Shown: positions 1 to 6,262 of the stretch, in pieces
Layout of the letters: the number at the start of each line of letters is the position of its first letter
Numbering within the stretch: position 1 is the stretch's first letter
From: Spirochaeta sp.
Lineage (GTDB): Bacteria > Spirochaetota > Spirochaetia > DSM-2461
Direction: 5' to 3'
Assembly (NCBI GenBank): GCA_030635565.1
Contig: DAOVYP010000115.1
Span: 1 to 7,108 of the forward strand
DNA: 7,108 nucleotides
Position numbers and translations under genes: made by a program
The notes under the pieces: model-generated
Database searches by the model: none
The model's input: the letters and a program-made list of their open reading frames with translations, nothing else
What the model was told of the DNA's origin: nothing

Positions 1-347
1 ACGGCTACCAGGACGGTTCAGTTACCCTTGTTTCGTATAAATTACCTGACGGCACCGAAGATGCCCGGTTTGAGAGAATCCTGGATAACGGCCGGGTTAC
101 AATGGAAAAAACCACTCTTGCGGATGGCACGGTGGAAACGGAACGGTCATTCGAATACAAGGGAGATCTGATTTCCGGTGAGACTCATTATGCCGGAACA
201 GTGAAAATCAAATCCGTCATGTATAAACATGATGAAAACGGAAATATCATTCATGAAATCTGGTCCGACAGGGAAGGCAATAATTACGAAGTGATTGAAC
301 GAACCTGGAAACGGTTCGAGATAGTTGAACAGGGGCTGAAGTCATGA
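1..347 (+). CDS. 3' end of an unrecognised protein with short beta-repeat character
   Basis: This frame is open from the left edge (first full codon at base 3) to a TGA at 345-347, giving the last 114 residues; the start lies outside the window. An internal ATG at 102 is unlikely to be the start because the same composition continues upstream of it. The protein is hydrophilic and made of short, alternating stretches with recurring D-G-(S/T)-V/T, Y-K and E-N-G-N motifs (for example DGSVTL, DGTEDA, DGTVET, DENGNI), resembling the beta-hairpin repeats of MORN-, YD- or RHS-like wall and surface proteins. That is a resemblance of style, not a family assignment. It overlaps the next gene by four bases (ATGA), which implies co-transcription and translational coupling. 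The following protein has a signal peptide, so an envelope or periplasmic role is a reasonable guess. Confidence 0.7.
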   Translation, partial: GYQDGSVTLVSYKLPDGTEDARFERILDNGRVTMEKTTLADGTVETERSFEYKGDLISGETHYAGTVKIKSVMYKHDENGNIIHEIWSDREGNNYEVIERTWKRFEIVEQGLKS

Positions 348-1522
348 GGAAACTACTATTGATTATCGGGCTTGCAGGAGTTCTTGTCGCCTCTGTCACC
401 GCGGATCAGGAAGGTGAATCCTGGGCCAGACTTTACCGTCGAATGCCGGAAATCAAGCAGAAATATGCGGTAATGCAGAACATCATTCCCCTGGACGACA
501 GGAGTCTGGAACCGTTCCTTGTATCATCCCTGGACGAGCTGGTTTACGGTGAATTATCCCATAACCGAACCGATAAAATGACTTACGATGATTGGGAAAT
601 GCTGACCCGGACAATTATCGGAGAACTGGGTGATATAAAGGGACTGAGCGGGGCTCCGGCAATATGGGATGTCGTCGGCACGGCGGAGGTTCCATTGCTG
701 AAAGCCGAAGGACTCATAGCTTTGGGGAATATCCGGGCGCTTGAGTTTGCTCCGGAAATCGCCCTGTTGCTGAGAAATTTGAATTTCAATGTTCGGGAAG
801 ACCGGGATGCAGCTGAAATCGAGGCCTACGCCGCGATAGTCGCCCTGGAGAAAATGAAAGTGGATATCGGATACGAGCCGTTATTTTATGCGTCCATCGG
901 CTGGTATCAGGACCGTGTCACTGATTATGCCGAAGAAGCCCTGTTGTCAATTTCCAACGATCCCATTCCAATGATGATCGAGATTATGGAGCATGCCTCA
1001 GATTACAGTCATAAACGATTAGCCCTTGAGGTGGCCCTGAAATCCGATGCCTCTGCATCCGGAAAAGGGACGGCTGCTGTAAGTGCTCTGGCCGAGGGGC
1101 TGAAATACGCCGAAAACGATTATGAGCGTCGTCGTGAACTTGCCAATCTGAGGATCGATGCCATTACCGCGCTGATTACCCTGGGTGAATCAGCACCTGA
1201 ATCACCCTTACTGCTTGATAATGCGATCGACGAAGGCGAAATGGATGAAAAACTGATAGCCATTCAGGCTCTGGGAAGTGACGGCAGTGACGGAGCAACC
1301 GAAATACTTGCACGTCGTTTGTCGGAATTCAATGAGCGTCAGGCTTCCGGATTGGCCCCCGATCAGGAAGAAATCATCATCGTCAGGCAATTAATTTATG
1401 CCCTGGGCGAATCAGGCAGTCAGATAGGCATTCAAGCCCTGAAAGAAATGTCTTTCACAGGATATACCCCGGCCATTCTACGTCAGGCTGATGAAGCCCT
1501 GGCTAAAATCGGTGGAAATTGA
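344..1522 (+). CDS. Secreted HEAT-repeat protein
   Basis: The 392-residue protein starts at an ATG overlapping the upstream stop (ATGA), so its translation is probably coupled to the preceding gene. Residues 1-20 form a standard Sec signal peptide: basic MRKLLL start, hydrophobic core, then VASVTA before DQEG, a plausible signal peptidase I site. The mature part is almost entirely amphipathic helices with Ala/Leu-rich repeats typical of HEAT / PBS-lyase-like scaffolds, such as the stretches around residues 100-170 (helix pairs with EGLIALGNIRA and AAIVALEKM) and 300-390 (LIAIQALGSDGSDGATEIL, then RQLIYALGESGSQIGIQAL). Such repeats usually bind other proteins; no catalytic motif is visible. 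The likely location is the periplasm. A strong terminator follows 70 bases after the stop, so this is the last gene of its transcript. Partner and process are unknown. Confidence 0.85.
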   Translation: MRKLLLIIGLAGVLVASVTADQEGESWARLYRRMPEIKQKYAVMQNIIPLDDRSLEPFLVSSLDELVYGELSHNRTDKMTYDDWEMLTRTIIGELGDIKGLSGAPAIWDVVGTAEVPLLKAEGLIALGNIRALEFAPEIALLLRNLNFNVREDRDAAEIEAYAAIVALEKMKVDIGYEPLFYASIGWYQDRVTDYAEEALLSISNDPIPMMIEIMEHASDYSHKRLALEVALKSDASASGKGTAAVSALAEGLKYAENDYERRRELANLRIDAITALITLGESAPESPLLLDNAIDEGEMDEKLIAIQALGSDGSDGATEILARRLSEFNERQASGLAPDQEEIIIVRQLIYALGESGSQIGIQALKEMSFTGYTPAILRQADEALAKIGGN

Positions 1523-1592
1523 ATCCTGACTTGAAGTACCGTGAGCCATGAGACAGTCAAGTCTTATATGAAGCCTTCATTAATGGAATTAG

Positions 1593-1624
1593 CGCCTCCC
1601 TCAGCTGTGGGAGGCGTTTTTTTT
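1593..1624 (+). terminator. Intrinsic (rho-independent) terminator after the HEAT-repeat gene
   Basis: CGCCTCCC (1593-1600) pairs perfectly with GGGAGGCG (1609-1616) across an 8-base loop and is followed at once by eight T residues (1617-1624), a textbook intrinsic terminator. The right arm also contains GGGAGG (1609-1614), the only Shine-Dalgarno-like sequence before the comEC start at 1628, so the hairpin could also hide that site in read-through RNA. Confidence 0.93.
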
Positions 1625-1627
1625 CTG

Positions 1628-3403
1628 ATGAGTGACAGTTTTTCTCGGATTTCAAATCTGCAGAGCATCCCGGCTGTTCTGGTTTCTGCAATTCTCGCTT
1701 CGGTACTGGCCATATCGGGATTTACTCATGTCAGGCGGGTAAAAAGCAAGTTCCCTTTGCCTGCGCTTCTGACACTGATTGGAGCCGGATTCTGTGCTGC
1801 TTTTACGGCAGTCGGAACCTCCCGCTTGATCGATCGGACAGCTTCCACCGGTATCCGATCCGGAATGATTCGTTATGCAACCATAATAATGACTACAGAT
1901 CCGAGGCCCTTGTCCAAAGGACGCTGGATTGCAGAAGGTCGTTTGAGGGAAACCGGATCGGAACATCTTTATGCAGATGCAAGAGGGCGGGTTACAATCT
2001 TCGGTCGCGGAGCAACCGACACCCTGGGTTCCGGTCGTATTGTCGAACTTGAAGGTCGGCTTACCCGGAATAAGGCAGAAAGAGGTGATACACCCTTTAT
2101 TTTTTCATGTGAGTTTTTCGAAGAAGGGGTGTGGAAGTCGAAGCTGCAGGAAATTCGTCACAGATTCTCCGCCGAACTGGAACGCCGTTTGGCCACAGCT
2201 TCTCCCGACACATCTTCATTCATGACGGCACTTCTCCTGGGACGTAAAACAGATCCCGGTTCACCTGTAATGCGCCGTTTTCGGGATTCTGGCTGCATTC
2301 ATCTTCTGGCACTATCCGGATTTCATGTGGGGCTCATTGCTCTTGCCATGAGATCTCTCCTCAAGCCACTGACGGGTTTCGTATTCGCTTCGGTTTTGTC
2401 GGCCGTCGGGGCCGTGGCATTTCTGATTCTTACCGGAATCCGGCCGTCACTGTTACGGGCGGTGCTGATGTATCTTCTGTGGACACGGGATTCGCTCAGG
2501 GGGCATAAAGTGAATCCTCTGGCATATCTGTCGGCTGCCTTCATCATCCAGATCCTCATTTTCCCCCGGAGCGCATATTCTCTTTCGTTTCAGCTCAGTT
2601 ATGCGGCTCTGGCAGGATTGGCAGCCGGGGGAAAGGCTTATATCTGCGTTCTGAGGAGATACCTGCCAGGTAAAGCGGCGGCAGCCCTGGGTGCGGGTTT
2701 CGGCGCTCAATGCCTGACACTGCCCTGGGTAGTATCGGCATTCGGTGTCTGGCGCCCTGTCGGGATACTCGCGGCGCCGATACTCACTTCCATGACTTCA
2801 GCGGCCATGGCGCTGGGTAGTGTAAGGCTGTTATTCGGCAGCTGCAGTATTGCGGGACTGTATCTGAACCGACATCTGGACTCCCTTATTCGTCTGATTG
2901 ATCTGACGGCCTCTCCATTCGCCCGGGTTCCCGCAGTAGAAATCCCGGTTAGCCTGACTTGGCTCATTGCGTCAGCGGGCACTATACTTCCATTCATCCT
3001 GATCCGGAGGATTCACAACGAACGCCGATCCGATACTGAATCACGATTCCCCGGCCTCAATCCGCGCCTTTCTGGACAGTCGGGAGCTCGCTCCGCGCAA
3101 GAGATGGGGGCAGAACTTTCTCATCAACCGTGGAGCCAGGGAGAAAATTATTTCACTCCTCGATATCGGCCCGAATCTCACGGTCTGGGAAATCGGTCCG
3201 GGTCTGGGCGCCATGAGCACGAGCATACTGGACGCCGGTTCTTCACTGACCGTTTTCGAGATAGACCCGGCTTACTGCCTCTGGCTGCAGGAGTCCCTCG
3301 GCGGGAAAGGCCTGAAATTAGTGGAAGGCGACGTTATGAAGAGCTGGATGAAGGAGTGGGAAAACACAGTGCCGGACAGAGTGCTGGGCAATCTACCGTA
3401 TAA
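1628..3403 (+). CDS. comEC: ComEC/Rec2-family DNA-uptake channel, short form without the metallo-beta-lactamase domain; 3' end ill-defined
   Basis: ComEC is the inner-membrane channel that takes single-stranded DNA into the cytoplasm during natural transformation. The ATG at 1628 is preferred over the GTG at 1541, because the latter would translate the terminator. From 1628: N-terminal membrane segments (about residues 11-65), a soluble beta-rich part resembling the DUF4131 region (about 80-175), then the competence domain with LALSGFHVG (227-235, H233), GIRPSLLRA (270-278), NPLAYLSAAF (from 296) and FQLSY (321-325). A last hydrophobic helix ends in a basic RRIHNERR tail near residue 467 (about base 3028). 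The C-terminal metallo-beta-lactamase domain of long ComEC proteins is absent. After about base 3028 the frame stays open for some 125 residues only because it crosses rsmA out of frame; that tail is Arg/Gly/Ser-rich and looks non-native. Family call is firm, role in uptake is inferred, true C-terminus uncertain. Confidence 0.85.
   Translation: MSDSFSRISNLQSIPAVLVSAILASVLAISGFTHVRRVKSKFPLPALLTLIGAGFCAAFTAVGTSRLIDRTASTGIRSGMIRYATIIMTTDPRPLSKGRWIAEGRLRETGSEHLYADARGRVTIFGRGATDTLGSGRIVELEGRLTRNKAERGDTPFIFSCEFFEEGVWKSKLQEIRHRFSAELERRLATASPDTSSFMTALLLGRKTDPGSPVMRRFRDSGCIHLLALSGFHVGLIALAMRSLLKPLTGFVFASVLSAVGAVAFLILTGIRPSLLRAVLMYLLWTRDSLRGHKVNPLAYLSAAFIIQILIFPRSAYSLSFQLSYAALAGLAAGGKAYICVLRRYLPGKAAAALGAGFGAQCLTLPWVVSAFGVWRPVGILAAPILTSMTSAAMALGSVRLLFGSCSIAGLYLNRHLDSLIRLIDLTASPFARVPAVEIPVSLTWLIASAGTILPFILIRRIHNERRSDTESRFPGLNPRLSGQSGARSAQEMGAELSHQPWSQGENYFTPRYRPESHGLGNRSGSGRHEHEHTGRRFFTDRFRDRPGLLPLAAGVPRRERPEISGRRRYEELDEGVGKHSAGQSAGQSTV
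3006..3010 (+). promoter_or_regulatory. Shine-Dalgarno deciding the rsmA start
   Basis: GGAGG lies inside the end of comEC, seven bases before the ACG at 3018. This is ideal spacing for initiation, but no ATG, GTG or TTG is found where one is expected. It is the only good ribosome binding site near the 5' end of rsmA, so it supports initiation at or very near 3018. It could alternatively act as an internal stimulator of ribosomal frameshifting from the comEC frame. Confidence 0.6.
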
Positions 3404-3878
3404 CACCGCTTCGGCCATCATCGCCGCATTCATCGAATCCGGACGCCTCGCTCCCGTCAGCGTCTTTACCGTACAGGATGAGATGGGGCAGAGAATGACC
3501 GCATCCCCGGGAACAAAGAGTTTCTCATCGTTCTCAGTGCTGTGCCAGACAGGAGCGCTAGTGAAAGACGGCGGCCGTCTCTCGCCCGGATCATTTTACC
3601 CGGCTCCCAGAGTTCGATCCCGTATCGTCGTGCTGCGTCCTGCCGAAGCCTGCGGTCATATAGAGAATCCGGTGGAGTTTCGGCTGCTGGTGCGTTCAAT
3701 GTTCACATCCAGACGGAAAACTCTGTCCAATAATCTGAAATCGGCTGCCCGGCTCAAAGGTTTTCCCGATGGTGAAAAGGTCAGAGAAGCGTTTTACGCT
3801 GAAAATATCGACCTCTCACGCCGTCCTGAAACCGTTTCTCCATCTGAGTGGGTGGCGGTATCCAACAGGATTGGATAA
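3018..3878 (+). CDS. rsmA: 16S rRNA (adenine1518-N6/adenine1519-N6)-dimethyltransferase, with a non-canonical start
   Basis: RsmA (KsgA) dimethylates two adjacent adenines in the 3' terminal hairpin of 16S rRNA during late 30S assembly, using S-adenosylmethionine. Counting from ACG 3018 (286 residues, normal for the family): GQNFL (31-35), the SAM loop EIGPGLGAM (58-66), acidic ribose-binding E81, GDV with D105, the catalytic NLPYN (125-129), VQDEMGQRM (152-160), FYPAPRVRS (193-201) and FTSRRKTLSNNL (229-240). The first ATG (3213) falls inside the SAM loop and would delete GQNFL and most of the cofactor site, so it cannot be the functional start. In frame, TGA at 3000-3002 bounds the gene; between it and 3213 there is no ATG, GTG or TTG. 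ACG 3018 has the GGAGG and gives an N-terminus leading into DSPASIRAFL; CTG at 3036 is second choice. Cause may be a real ACG start, frameshifted expression from comEC, or a sequence error. Confidence 0.93.
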   Translation, partial: TNADPILNHDSPASIRAFLDSRELAPRKRWGQNFLINRGAREKIISLLDIGPNLTVWEIGPGLGAMSTSILDAGSSLTVFEIDPAYCLWLQESLGGKGLKLVEGDVMKSWMKEWENTVPDRVLGNLPYNTASAIIAAFIESGRLAPVSVFTVQDEMGQRMTASPGTKSFSSFSVLCQTGALVKDGGRLSPGSFYPAPRVRSRIVVLRPAEACGHIENPVEFRLLVRSMFTSRRKTLSNNLKSAARLKGFPDGEKVREAFYAENIDLSRRPETVSPSEWVAVSNRIG

Positions 3879-3880
3879 AA

Positions 3881-4543
3881 GTGAGGGGAACCTGCCCACT
3901 CTGCCTGAATCAGGAAACCGTTGAATTCAGAACAACAAACGATGATATCCTTTACCACCGATGTCCCGGCTGCGCAACTGTGTCACGGGATTCTTCCTGC
4001 CGGCTTTCCCCGGAAAACGAAAAAAAGCGTTATGAACTGCATCGCAACAATTCGGAGGATAACGGGTATATCCGGTGGATCAATTCATTCCTGGATTTCG
4101 CACTGGATCCGGCACCACCCTCAGGATCGGTCATTCTTGATTTCGGAAGCGGTCCCGAACCTGTTATGGCCCGTATGATGGAGGAGAGGGGATATCGTGT
4201 TTTTACTGAAGATATGTATTTCGCTTCCGGAAAACCGGAAGGCCCATTCGACATCATCACTTCGCTTGAGGTGTTTGAGCATCTTCATCATCCATATGAT
4301 GTACTGATAGATCTGAAATCGCGATTAGCTCCCGGGGGACGTCTTTGTTTATCCACCGAATTCCTGCCGGCGGAACCCGATCAATTCGAATCCTGGCATT
4401 ATCGGTCCGATACCACACATATCGGTTTCTATACGCAAAAGGGACTGGCGGATGCCGCAGCCCGGGCCGGACTGATGGAAGACGGCTGTGACGGGGTTCG
4501 TTATATAGCCTTCCGCCTTGCCCACCGGGGCACCTCATGCTAG
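3881..4543 (+). CDS. Class I SAM-dependent methyltransferase with N-terminal zinc ribbon
   Basis: This 220-residue protein begins at GTG 3881, two bases after the rsmA stop, with AGGA about eleven bases upstream. An earlier GTG at 3848 lacks a ribosome binding site and would overlap rsmA, so it is less likely. Residues 5-31 hold two Cys pairs (CPLC at 5-8 and CPGC at 28-31), a probable zinc ribbon. The catalytic part is a Rossmann-type methyltransferase of the UbiG / Methyltransf_11-23 kind: the SAM loop ILDFGSGPEPV (85-95), acidic E110-D111 after the second strand, and the post-strand-4 motif TSLEVFEHLHHP (127-138), then LAPGGRLCLST. The later SWHYRSDTTHIGFYT region recurs in zinc-ribbon small-molecule methyltransferases. 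The substrate cannot be read from the sequence. Position after rsmA suggests co-expression, not necessarily a shared rRNA pathway. Confidence 0.85.
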   Translation: MRGTCPLCLNQETVEFRTTNDDILYHRCPGCATVSRDSSCRLSPENEKKRYELHRNNSEDNGYIRWINSFLDFALDPAPPSGSVILDFGSGPEPVMARMMEERGYRVFTEDMYFASGKPEGPFDIITSLEVFEHLHHPYDVLIDLKSRLAPGGRLCLSTEFLPAEPDQFESWHYRSDTTHIGFYTQKGLADAAARAGLMEDGCDGVRYIAFRLAHRGTSC

Positions 4544-4556
4544 GTTAACTTCAATT

Positions 4557-5192
4557 ATGGCCTTGTTTTTAATCTTATCCGCACCAGTCTGGTTTATGCT
4601 TATCGTTTCTTTCTACAGGACTCCTTCAAGAGGCTGGAGAGGTCTCTTCATGCCCTTCCTCGGAGGGCTTCTGATCGGAATGGTGACTCTGCTGATTACA
4701 TTGGGATTGCTCACACGTGTCCCGTTCAGTATGGATCTTTCCGGGCTCTACAGCTGGGCATGGCTCCGTGGTCCCGGTTGGCCGATGCTGGTAGCCGTAC
4801 CGGTTATCTCCGCCATTTATCTCCGTCACCCGACATCATATTCCAGAATTCGTGAAATCGCCGCCTGGCTGAGCGGAGCTGTCACCGTTTATACCCTCTG
4901 GTATGCAATGACTCCGGATCCGGGCTTCGACGTCTATCGCATATTCTTTTCACCTTTCGTCTGGGTCGGCGCAATCGGATCCATTGCATGGCTTATCGAC
5001 CGCGGTTTGCGGCTTGATGGCTGGGTCAGATACACCTTACTCGCTGCGGCAATGGGATTTTCGTCCCTGATAACCTTTTTACCCGTACTTTATACGTTTG
5101 GTGAGGTTGTCTATGCTTCGATAATTGCGGTCCTTATTGCCGCAGGAACAACATTCCTGATATTCATGGATTCCCGTGGCCGGCTTGTTTGA
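4557..5192 (+). CDS. Polytopic inner-membrane protein of unknown function
   Basis: The 211-residue product from ATG 4557 is strongly hydrophobic, with about seven likely membrane helices (roughly residues 2-19, 30-52, 75-89, 100-118, 129-147, 158-180 and 183-204) separated by short loops, and basic residues in R21-R28 and the R149-R159 loop. I do not recognise the family and see no catalytic or transport signature. The ATG lies 13 bases after the methyltransferase stop, and the TAGG formed at that stop is a weak ribosome binding site. A TTG at 4518 would extend the protein into the methyltransferase gene and adds only a polar, Pro-containing segment before the first helix, so it was not chosen. 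The close packing implies expression with comEC, rsmA and the methyltransferase. Confidence 0.75.
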   Translation: MALFLILSAPVWFMLIVSFYRTPSRGWRGLFMPFLGGLLIGMVTLLITLGLLTRVPFSMDLSGLYSWAWLRGPGWPMLVAVPVISAIYLRHPTSYSRIREIAAWLSGAVTVYTLWYAMTPDPGFDVYRIFFSPFVWVGAIGSIAWLIDRGLRLDGWVRYTLLAAAMGFSSLITFLPVLYTFGEVVYASIIAVLIAAGTTFLIFMDSRGRLV

Positions 5193-6216
5193 AAACTCCA
5201 ATCAACAACCACCTACAAAGCAGGTGGTTTGGGGGTTGCGCCCCCAAAGGGGGCTTACGGTGCTGCAAAAGCCGCCGAACTTCGGAACCAGGAATAAAGG
5301 CAAAGCCTTTTCCTTTACCACCACCAGAGGAGGCGGCTTCCGCTCCGCTGAAAAAAAGGGGTTTTCTTCCGCAGCATTTCTTGCCGTTATAATCTGCCAG
5401 GTTCTTTTTTCTTCCTGTTCCCCTGAGACGGTACTTGTTGTCGGGGATCCGTACATAGAACTGATTCAAGGTAGTCCCTGGGTTCCTGTGAGCCGGATAT
5501 TCATACTGAAGGCCCGGATGGCCGGATACAGAATATCGACTGCCCAGGCCGATCAGGAGATAAGCCTGTCCGAGGTAATCTCCACCATCGAGGATTTGCC
5601 GGATCTGGTAATAATCAGCCCCTGGAATGCCGTATTTTTAAACAGGCTGCCGGCGTATGAGAGCCGCTTTATTATTGCCGGCGCTTATCCTCCGGACATT
5701 ACCGGATTGCAGGTGAACTCAGTTGTTCCCGAGAGATCGGATGTGATGAAAAAACTCGGTACACTGGCTGCTGTAATCGCCGTCGAATCCGGAAAACCGG
5801 CAGTCGCGATTTTCAATGCGGTTACAGAGGTGCAAATCAGGGAAATGACGTCCCTGATAGAGGCATTCGGTGACGATGATTCACTCATAGTCCGGAATAT
5901 CGCCGAGACCGGGGATAATCAGCTGCCATCCGACTTCGATAAACTGACTGCCGACGCATCGGTATTGCTGCTGTTTGCAGGTCCGGTCAACATAACGGCC
6001 CTGGGGGCTTCCGATGATGCCGCCGTTCCCGTCATTACCGAGTCGCTGAACGATTCCAGGGCCTGGAACGATAGAATTGTAGCCAGCGTGGAGGATGATC
6101 CAAAGGCCCTGGCTCAGGCTTTGATGGCTGAACTGAGGTCAAAAAGTCCCGAAGAACTCCGATATTATCCCGCACGCATGGTAAAGGGTGTTCTTTTTAG
6201 CTCCCTGAGCCGATAA
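5176..6216 (+). CDS. Lipoprotein with periplasmic-binding-like body; start disrupted by palindromic island
   Basis: The frame opens at GTG 5176, inside the end of the preceding gene, and ends at TAA 6216. Residues from about 61 read KKGFSSAAFLAVIICQVLFSSC, a normal lipoprotein signal with a spirochaete-style relaxed lipobox (LFSSC; lipidated Cys81, codon 5416-5418). About 60 residues precede it, encoded mostly by the palindromic island. No ATG exists in frame before the signal; GTG 5176, TTG 5185 and GTG 5260 (after AGGGGG) are the options, and none looks native. Replacing GCT at 5347-5349 with a start codon would restore a standard 23-residue signal beginning M-E-K-K-G-F, so the original start was probably there. 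The mature part has alternating beta/alpha segments (VLVVGDPY, DLVIISPW, RFIIAGAY, PAVAIFNA, VLLLFAGP) resembling a two-lobed periplasmic binding fold such as the BMP or LacI-like type. Ligand unknown. May be poorly expressed. Confidence 0.75.
   Translation: MAGLFENSNQQPPTKQVVWGLRPQRGLTVLQKPPNFGTRNKGKAFSFTTTRGGGFRSAEKKGFSSAAFLAVIICQVLFSSCSPETVLVVGDPYIELIQGSPWVPVSRIFILKARMAGYRISTAQADQEISLSEVISTIEDLPDLVIISPWNAVFLNRLPAYESRFIIAGAYPPDITGLQVNSVVPERSDVMKKLGTLAAVIAVESGKPAVAIFNAVTEVQIREMTSLIEAFGDDDSLIVRNIAETGDNQLPSDFDKLTADASVLLLFAGPVNITALGASDDAAVPVITESLNDSRAWNDRIVASVEDDPKALAQALMAELRSKSPEELRYYPARMVKGVLFSSLSR
5207..5339 (+). repeat. Palindrome-rich island, possible small mobile or REP-like element
   Basis: Four perfect or near-perfect inverted repeats are packed into about 130 bases: AACCACCT/AGGTGGTT (5207-5214 with 5222-5229); TTTGGGGG/CCCCCAAA (5228-5235 with 5241-5248); GCCCCC/GGGGGC (5240-5245 with 5249-5254); and a long-range AAGCCGCC/GGCGGCTT (5269-5276 with 5332-5339). 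The last encloses AAAGGC/GCCTTT with an AAA loop (5296-5301 with 5305-5310). The island is open in several frames on both strands and does not resemble the surrounding genes. It starts just after the membrane protein stop and ends just before the signal peptide of the next gene. This architecture is typical of short dispersed palindromic repeats or non-autonomous mobile elements. No other copy is in the window, so mobility is inference. Confidence 0.6.
5228..5254 (+). repeat. Two mutually exclusive G5/C5 hairpins
   Basis: A central C5 block (5241-5245) can pair with G5 upstream (5231-5235, extended to 8 bp with TTT/AAA) or with G5 downstream (5249-5253, extended to GCCCCC/GGGGGC with an AAA loop). 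The upstream stem also shares bases 5228-5229 with the arm of the preceding AACCACCT hairpin. Only one of the alternatives can form at a time. Confidence 0.7.
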
Positions 6217-6237
6217 AAGGCCATAGAACAAAAAATG

Positions 6238-6262
6238 GTTTGACGCTATTATGCCGTCAAAC
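6238..6262 (+). promoter_or_regulatory. Operator-like inverted repeat over the flaA promoter
   Basis: GTTTGACG (6238-6245) and CGTCAAAC (6255-6262) are perfect inverted 8-mers with a 9-base centre. They cover the -35 hexamer and the spacer right up to the -10. There is no T-run after the right arm, so a terminator is unlikely; the half-site centres are 17 bases apart, which suits a dimeric regulator. The regulator is not identifiable from this window. Confidence 0.55.

Noticed and set aside
1531..1570. Possible promoter (TTGAAG with TATATG) between the HEAT-repeat gene and comEC
   Set aside because: The spacing is 28 bases and no other pairing of hexamers gives 16-18 bases.
1541..1627. comEC start at GTG 1541
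   Set aside because: It would translate the terminator hairpin and poly-T as protein, and has no Shine-Dalgarno; the membrane protein begins naturally at ATG 1628.
3213..3878. A shorter rsmA beginning at the first ATG (3213)
   Set aside because: This start lies inside the SAM-binding loop and removes GQNFL and the first part of the Rossmann fold, whose sequence is clearly encoded upstream.
5202..5456. Minus-strand open frames across the palindromic island
   Set aside because: They are compositional by-products of a low-stop palindromic sequence; no start signals or family features were seen.
6209..6216. GCCGATAA, an exact match to the sigma28 flagellar promoter -10 element, upstream of flaA
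   Set aside because: No TAAA-like -35 sits about 15 bases upstream (the nearest TAAA is 23 bases away), and the match is made by the last codons and stop of the lipoprotein gene. The sigma70 elements downstream are much better.
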